Source of the DNA: Thermoplasmatota archaeon
GTDB lineage: Archaea > Thermoplasmatota > E2 > DHVEG-1
DNA: 10,692 nt
Reading direction: 5' to 3'
Assembly (NCBI GenBank): GCA_022866015.1
Contig: JALHTX010000188.1
Coordinates: 1-10,692, forward strand
The notes beneath the pieces are model-generated. The model was given only the letters and a program-made list of their open reading frames with translations. It ran no database searches and was not told the DNA's origin. The first letter of the stretch is position 1. Every line of letters starts with the position of its first letter. Of the stretch, positions 6,316-10,692 are shown in pieces. The position numbers and the translations under genes are program-made.

Positions 6316-7269
6316 ATGAAGTCAAACGAAAATAAAACTATCAATCAGATACTTTCTTTGTTTTTTGTTATAATTCCTACTATTCTACTTATATTAGGTT
6401 ATCTCTATTATCCTACAAATCCTACAGATTCTGTAAAATTATTAATTCAAATACCAATTTTTTTAGGCCTAATTTTTTTATTTATTGGGTTTTTAATAAA
6501 TAAATACACTTTTGGAAAAATCTTAAAGATTTTTGGTTGGATTATTTTTGCTTTTTATTGGTCCACTCAACCTTTAAGTTTATATGCAAATGAAGGTGGA
6601 GATATATTCAATGGTATTGTTTGTATAATTGGCGTTTATGTTTTATTTTATCTTGCCTATCATGAATGGCTATCATATATTAGAAAAGAAACAATTAGTT
6701 CTTTAAACTGGATTACTGGTTCATCTGCTATTGCGGGTTTGATTTATTTTGGTATAGAACGTAGTAGTCTAGCAACATCACTTATTTATGAAGTAGCAAG
6801 AGAAAGCGCATGGATTTTAGATCTTATAATAGGAAAAGTAACAATTGGACAAGCAAGTACAACTAGCACACCGATTTTATATAATGGAATCGTAGTAGTT
6901 TCAATTATTTTTGCATGTACAGCGATTCAGTCAATGGTTATTTTTATTGGTATGATAATTGCTTTACCAGAAATTAATATGAAAAAAAAAATAATTGGTC
7001 TTTTAGTAACCGTTTTACCTATTTATATTTTAAATCTTTTTAGAAATGCATTAGTTGTATTTCTAATTGTAAGAAATATAACTGATTTTAACATAGCACA
7101 TAATATTATTGCAAAAGTGGGTAGCCTAGTTGCTTTGATAATTCTACTTTTAATTGTTATAAAAATTATCCCCGAAGTTTTTGATAAAATACTTTCTTTA
7201 ACAGAAATTTATAAAAGAGATGGTCCTCTTGAAAAAATTTTCAAGAAAATTATAGGGAGAAAAACATAG
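6316..7269 (+). CDS. artA: Archaeosortase (ArtA-like), exosortase/archaeosortase family transpeptidase
   Basis: A polytopic membrane protein of 317 residues with about eight helices. The archaeosortase catalytic pattern is visible: the cysteine in IIFACTAIQSM (C201), the arginine in ILNLFRNALVV (R243), and histidine H262 in NIAHNIIAKVGSL. YLAYHEWLSYI (about 112-122) is also typical of this family. Archaeosortases cleave a C-terminal tripartite signal (PGF-CTERM in the ArtA case) of exported proteins at the outer face of the membrane; in Haloferax this is coupled to attachment of a lipid. The next two genes make archaetidylethanolamine, which links them functionally. I chose ATG 6316 because the TATA-like element is 28 bases away and no Shine-Dalgarno supports the in-frame TTG at 6301. 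The substrate signal type cannot be read from this window. Confidence 0.85.
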   Translation: MKSNENKTINQILSLFFVIIPTILLILGYLYYPTNPTDSVKLLIQIPIFLGLIFLFIGFLINKYTFGKILKIFGWIIFAFYWSTQPLSLYANEGGDIFNGIVCIIGVYVLFYLAYHEWLSYIRKETISSLNWITGSSAIAGLIYFGIERSSLATSLIYEVARESAWILDLIIGKVTIGQASTTSTPILYNGIVVVSIIFACTAIQSMVIFIGMIIALPEINMKKKIIGLLVTVLPIYILNLFRNALVVFLIVRNITDFNIAHNIIAKVGSLVALIILLLIVIKIIPEVFDKILSLTEIYKRDGPLEKIFKKIIGRKT

Positions 7270-7272
7270 AAA

Positions 7273-7923
7273 ATGAAAATTGCAAAAGGTTGTAAATCAT
7301 TGATTTTATCCTCTTTTATATCTGCTTTACTAATATTAATTATATCATTTATATATCTGCAGAGTTCTATCGGTTTTGTTTTACTATTTATTTCTTTTTT
7401 ATTATTTTTATTAACAGGTTTTTTCCTTGTTTTTTTTCGCGATCCAGAACGAAAAATAGGAGAAGGTATTGTTGCTTGTGCTGATGGAAAAATAAGAGAA
7501 ATAACAGAATTAAATGACATAGATGTTGGCAAATGCATTAAGATTTCTACTTTTATGAATGTTCAAAATGTTCATGTTAACCGCATGGTTTTTGATGGGA
7601 AAATAAAAAGTATTACTCATTTCTCAGGTCTTTATTTACCTGCATTTAAAAAAGAATCTGAGAAAAACGAGCGAGTAGTAATAATTGTTGAAAATAGCAT
7701 TGGTCTTATTAAAATTGTTCAGATAGCAGGTACTCTTGCTCGTCGTATTGTAACATATATTAAAAAAGATAATATTTTAAAGAAAGGGGATCGTATTGGT
7801 ATCATAAGGTTGGGCTCACGTGTTGATGTGTATCTTCCTTATGCAAAAATAAAAAATATAACTGTAAGAATAGGCTGTAGAGTCAAAGCAGGTGAAGACA
7901 AAATTGCAGAAATCAATGCTTAG
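7273..7923 (+). CDS. Archaetidylserine decarboxylase proenzyme (PSD family, pyruvoyl-dependent)
   Basis: Member of the phosphatidylserine decarboxylase family, 216 residues, similar to short PssD/Asd-type enzymes. It would decarboxylate archaetidylserine to archaetidylethanolamine at the membrane. Two N-terminal helices (about 8-28 and 33-54) are followed by the conserved FFRDPER (54-60), ADGKI (70-74), STFMNVQNVHVNR (92-104), NERV (132-135) and AGTLARRIV (152-160). The self-cleavage site is LGS (180-182): cleavage between G181 and S182 would give a short alpha chain with a pyruvoyl group derived from the serine. The gene begins three bases after the archaeosortase stop, and its end overlaps the synthase gene by eight bases, so the three form a unit. 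A weak GGGAG lies about 13 bases before the ATG. Confidence 0.9.
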   Translation: MKIAKGCKSLILSSFISALLILIISFIYLQSSIGFVLLFISFLLFLLTGFFLVFFRDPERKIGEGIVACADGKIREITELNDIDVGKCIKISTFMNVQNVHVNRMVFDGKIKSITHFSGLYLPAFKKESEKNERVVIIVENSIGLIKIVQIAGTLARRIVTYIKKDNILKKGDRIGIIRLGSRVDVYLPYAKIKNITVRIGCRVKAGEDKIAEINA

Positions 7924-8607
7924 ACTATTATCAATTGCTGATTTTATTTCTATTACAAATGCAATTTTTGGTATTTTAGCAATTATTGTCTTATTTATTG
8001 ACTTAATTGATTCTTTAGAACTGCGTATTCATATCTCCCTTTCATTGATTTTAATTGGTCTTTTAGCAGATGGACTTGATGGCATTATTGCAAGAAAATT
8101 TGGTAAAAGCAGTATTGGTGATTATCTGGAATCTATGGCCGATATGACCAGTATGGTTGTTGCACCAGCAGTTTTTATTTTTGTTGTTTATTCAGATGAA
8201 TTATATAGTGATATTTTACGAAATATTTGGTTGTTTGTAGCGGTAGGACTTTTTTGTTTTTTGGAATAGTACGTCTAGCAAGTTTTAATACTATGAAAGA
8301 AAAAAACATTTATATTGGACTTCCTGCAAGTGCTAGTGCAATTATTTTGCTTGTCCTTTCTTATTTAAGAGTTGATTTCATCCTTATTTTATTAATTGTT
8401 GTAATCATGGGTGCATTAATGGCTTCAGATTTTATTTTTCCAAAAACAGATAAAAAAATGAATGTAGTCGCAGTTGTTTTAATATTTTTAACTATTTTAT
8501 TTGGCAGAGAGTATTATAGATTTGCTCCGATACTTCTTTTAATTGCAGTGTTTTTATACACTTTTGGTGGAGCAATCTATATGAAATTTTACAAAATACC
8601 TGCATAA
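7916..8607 (+). CDS. Archaetidylserine synthase (CDP-alcohol phosphatidyltransferase), split by a -1 frameshift
   Basis: CDP-alcohol phosphatidyltransferase family enzyme expected to make archaetidylserine from CDP-archaeol and L-serine, feeding the decarboxylase upstream. The first part (7916-8269) encodes ADGLDGIIARKFG (51-63) and GDYLESMAD (68-76), the D-x2-DG-x2-AR...G-x3-D-x3-D active-site motif, with glutamate E72 where aspartate is usual. That frame ends at TAG 8267-8269 after GLFCFLE. The -1 frame continues as GIVRLASFNTMKEKNIYIGL to TAA 8605-8607. GIVRLASFN matches the GxxRLARFN element that follows the motif in this family, so both parts are one protein of about 230 residues, a normal length. 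The break is at T TTT TTG (8257-8263). Either a T is missing from the sequence or the ribosome slips. ATG 7916 overlaps the decarboxylase end; no clear Shine-Dalgarno. Seen: frames and motifs. Inferred: substrate. Confidence 0.85.
8257..8263 (+). other. Slippery heptamer T TTT TTG at the synthase frame break
   Basis: In the zero frame the codons are tgT TTT TTG GAA TAG. The heptamer is in the X XXY YYZ phase required for -1 ribosomal slippage. A slip makes the next codon GGA at 8263-8265, entering exactly the frame that completes the protein. A missing T in one of two neighbouring six-T runs (8250-8255 and 8257-8262) would produce the same picture. Confidence 0.55.
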
Positions 8608-8646
8608 AAAGGTTTCTAAACAAATAATGCATTACATATAACTGTT

Positions 8647-9207
8647 ATGGATGATATACCAAAGATAGGTATTACTGGCATGCCTAGTGTTGGAAAAACT
8701 GATACATTATTAAAAATTATTAAATCGCTTGAAGAACACGGTTACATAGTTGGAGGCATGATAACCGAACCAATAATTGAAAAAGGCCATCGTATAGGTT
8801 TTCATGTAACAGACTGGCAGACAAAACAACAAGAAGTTTTTGCACATATTAATTATGAGGCAAAAGAAAAAATTGGTAAATATGGTGTTGACATCACTGC
8901 ACTTGATAATGTTGGTGTTCCTGCAATTGAAAAAGCAATAACAGATGAAAACGTAAATATTATTGTTATTGATGAAATCGGTAAAATGCAAATGATATCT
9001 GAGAAATTCTGCAAAATGGTTATCGAAGCACTTGACTCAGATAAACCAATTATAGTTACACTACACAAGAAATCACGCACACCTCTCCTGCAGGATGTAC
9101 GCCGTCGTGATGATATAAGAATTCTTGAAGTAACCCCAGTTAATCGTAATCTTTTACCATATAAAATCGAAAAGATTATGGAAGAAAAACTACCACCTTT
9201 ATTTTAA
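8647..9207 (+). CDS. Nucleoside-triphosphatase, THEP1 family
   Basis: A small P-loop NTPase of 186 residues, the normal size for THEP1-type enzymes, which hydrolyse ATP, GTP and other NTPs in vitro and whose cellular role is not settled. Walker A is GMPSVGKT (11-18), with methionine and serine replacing the usual second and fourth residues of GxPGxGKT. Walker B is NIIVIDEIGKM (104-114). MITEPIIEKGHRIGF (38-52) matches the family's strand after the P-loop, and the C-terminal VTPVNRNLLP (162-171) also fits. No Shine-Dalgarno precedes the ATG; the 39-base spacer holds a 10-base palindrome and A+T-rich sequence. It is followed after two bases by trm1, so they are probably cotranscribed. Not related to the lipid genes in any obvious way. 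Confidence 0.9.
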   Translation: MDDIPKIGITGMPSVGKTDTLLKIIKSLEEHGYIVGGMITEPIIEKGHRIGFHVTDWQTKQQEVFAHINYEAKEKIGKYGVDITALDNVGVPAIEKAITDENVNIIVIDEIGKMQMISEKFCKMVIEALDSDKPIIVTLHKKSRTPLLQDVRRRDDIRILEVTPVNRNLLPYKIEKIMEEKLPPLF

Positions 9208-9209
9208 AT

Positions 9210-10316
9210 ATGAATAAACTTAATTTTTTTGAGGAAATTTCTGAAGGAACTACTAATGTTTTTGTTTATAAAATCAAAAGTGATTCAAAGGGACCTAGTT
9301 CAAAACAAGGTGTTCCTTTTTATAATCCTACTATGCAGCTTAACCGCGATATTTCTATTCTTGTTTGCCAGCAGCTTTTAGATAGTTCGAAAAGAAAGAT
9401 GATACTTCTTGATGGCCTTGCTGCCTCAGGAATAAGAGGTGTTAGACTTGCAAATGAACTAGTCGGGGATTTTGAAGTAGTGATTAACGACTGGGATGAA
9501 AAATCATATAATCTTATTGAAAAAAACATAGAAAAACATAGTTTTGAAAATATAAAAGCATGTAACAAGAACCTTAATGTTTTATTATCTGAAGGTAAAT
9601 TTGATTATATCGATGTCGATCCCTTCGGAAGTCCGGTAGGCTTTATTGATTCAGCATTTCGAAGTATCAAAAACGGTGGTATCATTGCTTGTAGCGCAAC
9701 TGATACCGCGGCTTTATGCGGTGTTTATCCTAAAGTCTGCATTAGACGTTATGGTGCTGTTCCTTTTCATTCTATAGTAATGAAAGAAATAGGATTACGG
9801 ATATTACTTGGTTTTATCTGTAGAGTCGCAGGTGTGTATGATAAAGGTATAGAACCCTCACTTTGTTATTCAACTGATCACTATTTCAGGATTTATGTTA
9901 AAGTTAATAGTAGTATATCAAAAACAAATCAATGTATGAATAATTTTAAAATAATTCATTCTGGTGAAAATATAGGTATAGAGAAGATAAAAAATAATAT
10001 TGGACCTATGTGGCTTGGTAAAGTTATTGATAAAAAAACAATAGGCGAAATACTAAATATTGTATCTAGTAAGAAACTTGGATGTAAAAACCAGATATAC
10101 AGATTATTAGATATTTTAGAAGAAGAAGCAGATGCACCAGTCTTTTTTTATACAACAGAAAGCATTGCATCTTTTTTGAAAAAATCTTCCCCTAGAATGG
10201 ATTTGCTTTTTGAAAAGCTTAAAAAACAAGGATATAACGTTTATAGAACTCATTTTAGTCCGACTGGTTTTAAAACTGATGCTTCAATTAATATCATAGA
10301 AAAAATGTTTAAATAA
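9210..10316 (+). CDS. trm1: tRNA (guanine-26 N2)-dimethyltransferase Trm1
   Basis: SAM-dependent enzyme that methylates N2 of G26 in tRNA, in the cytoplasm; 368 residues, near the usual archaeal length. Motifs in order: FYNPTMQLNRDIS (37-49), SAM-binding LLDGLAASGIRGVRLANE (66-83), acidic NDWD (93-96), catalytic DVDPFGSP (135-142), ATDTAALCG (163-171), and the C-terminal THFSPTGFKTDA (347-358). GPMWLGK (265-271) marks the start of the C-terminal tRNA-binding domain. The cysteine cluster that can bind zinc just before this segment in some Trm1 proteins is not seen; only C242 lies nearby. The start is two bases after the THEP1 stop and has no Shine-Dalgarno, which suggests translational coupling. 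Confidence 0.95.
   Translation: MNKLNFFEEISEGTTNVFVYKIKSDSKGPSSKQGVPFYNPTMQLNRDISILVCQQLLDSSKRKMILLDGLAASGIRGVRLANELVGDFEVVINDWDEKSYNLIEKNIEKHSFENIKACNKNLNVLLSEGKFDYIDVDPFGSPVGFIDSAFRSIKNGGIIACSATDTAALCGVYPKVCIRRYGAVPFHSIVMKEIGLRILLGFICRVAGVYDKGIEPSLCYSTDHYFRIYVKVNSSISKTNQCMNNFKIIHSGENIGIEKIKNNIGPMWLGKVIDKKTIGEILNIVSSKKLGCKNQIYRLLDILEEEADAPVFFYTTESIASFLKKSSPRMDLLFEKLKKQGYNVYRTHFSPTGFKTDASINIIEKMFK
10299..10315 (+). promoter_or_regulatory. Candidate BRE/TATA promoter for purN
   Basis: TTTAAATA (10308-10315), an exact match to the archaeal TATA consensus TTTAWATA, follows a BRE-like purine stretch (GAAAAAA, 10299-10305). It lies 29 to 36 bases before the purN ATG, predicting a leader of only a few bases. 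It also encodes the last codons and stop of trm1, so chance occurrence in A+T-rich DNA is possible. Confidence 0.35.
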
Positions 10317-10343
10317 AATTAAATTACATTGTTGTGAATTTAT

Positions 10344-10692
10344 ATGTTTAAAAAACTTCGCATTGGGGTTCTTGGATCTGGTAGCGGTACCGATCTTCAA
10401 AGTATTATTGATGCATCTGAAAAAAACATGATTAATGCAGAAGTAGTTGTTGTTATTTCTGATAAATGTGATGCGCTTTGTCTGAAACGTGCTGAAAAAC
10501 ATAACATTTCCTGTTTTTTTGTTGATTCAAAAGGTTTATCAAGAGAAGAGTACGATAAAAAAATAGATAAAATATTGGAGGAAAAAAAGGTCGGTCTTGT
10601 TGTCGGTGCAGGTTATATGAAAATTCTTAGTAAATGTTTTATCAGAAAATGGTATAGTAAAATAATTAATATCCATCCTGCACTTCTCCCCA
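10344..10692 (+). CDS. purN: Phosphoribosylglycinamide formyltransferase PurN, 5' part
   Basis: PurN transfers a formyl group from 10-formyl-tetrahydrofolate to glycinamide ribonucleotide in purine synthesis. The first 116 codons are present and run off the right edge. The N-terminal nucleotide-binding loop is LGSGSGTDLQSIIDA (10-24), followed by VVVVISDKCDALCLKRA (34-50), GAGYMKILS (88-96) and INIHPALLP (108-116). The last contains the catalytic Asn109 and His111; the third catalytic residue, an aspartate, lies beyond the window. A full enzyme would be about 200 residues. No Shine-Dalgarno is visible; a TATA-like element about 30 bases upstream suggests a short or absent leader. It lies 27 bases after trm1. 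Confidence 0.92.
   Translation, partial: MFKKLRIGVLGSGSGTDLQSIIDASEKNMINAEVVVVISDKCDALCLKRAEKHNISCFFVDSKGLSREEYDKKIDKILEEKKVGLVVGAGYMKILSKCFIRKWYSKIINIHPALLP

Noticed and set aside
8264..8300. Pyrrolysine readthrough of TAG at 8267-8269 as an explanation for the split synthase
   Set aside because: The zero frame meets a second TAG (8276-8278) and then a TGA (8294-8296), while the conserved continuation lies in the -1 frame. A frameshift, not suppression, is required. The thyX stop is TAA, so it is not a pyrrolysine codon either.
8227..8607. A separate gene starting at 8227 in the second synthase frame
   Set aside because: Its first residues overlap the first frame and are not family-like. 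Only the part after the frame break (GIVRLASFN onward) matches the transferase, so it is the second half of one gene.

Overview
The window is A+T-rich and archaeal. The evidence is a membrane-bound-hydrogenase (Mbh)-type antiporter operon, an archaeosortase, archaetidylserine decarboxylase and synthase genes, a THEP1 NTPase, an archaeal/eukaryal-type Trm1, archaeal-type PurN, and TATA/BRE-like promoter elements. A euryarchaeotal (for example Thermoplasmatota-like) source is my inference; the sequence does not fix the lineage.

Layout. (1) Positions 1-514, minus strand: most of thyX, flavin-dependent thymidylate synthase. It runs off the left edge and carries an in-frame TAA directly before its signature motif. 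(2) Positions 515-659: a divergent promoter region. (3) Positions 660-6251, plus strand: ten tightly packed genes matching mbhA-B-C-D-E-F-G-H-I followed by mbhM. This is a complete Mrp-like cation/proton-translocating membrane arm plus the NuoH-like connecting subunit. None of the peripheral redox subunits (MbhJ, K, L, N) is present. Nearly every gene has a strong Shine-Dalgarno sequence and overlaps or abuts its neighbour. (4) Positions 6252-6315: T-rich probable terminator and a new TATA-like promoter. (5) Positions 6316-8607: archaeosortase, archaetidylserine decarboxylase and archaetidylserine synthase, probably one operon. The synthase is split by a -1 frameshift at a T-run whose phase fits a canonical slippery heptamer. 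(6) Positions 8647-10692: THEP1-type NTPase, trm1, and the start of purN, which runs off the right edge.

How the genes work together. The mbh-like set should form an ion-translocating membrane module, which needs redox subunits encoded elsewhere if it is part of a respiratory complex. The archaeosortase and the two lipid-headgroup enzymes fit one pathway: processing of the C-terminus of exported proteins and attachment to a lipid anchor derived from archaetidylethanolamine. The last three genes are housekeeping (nucleotide hydrolysis, tRNA G26 methylation, purine synthesis).

Two otherwise well-conserved genes (thyX and the synthase) are each broken by a single lesion. Sequencing or assembly error is the simplest explanation. 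Recoding at the synthase site is worth testing because the slippery site is in exactly the right phase. No RNA genes, insertion sequences or CRISPR arrays were seen, and no gene-free stretch exceeds 300 bases.
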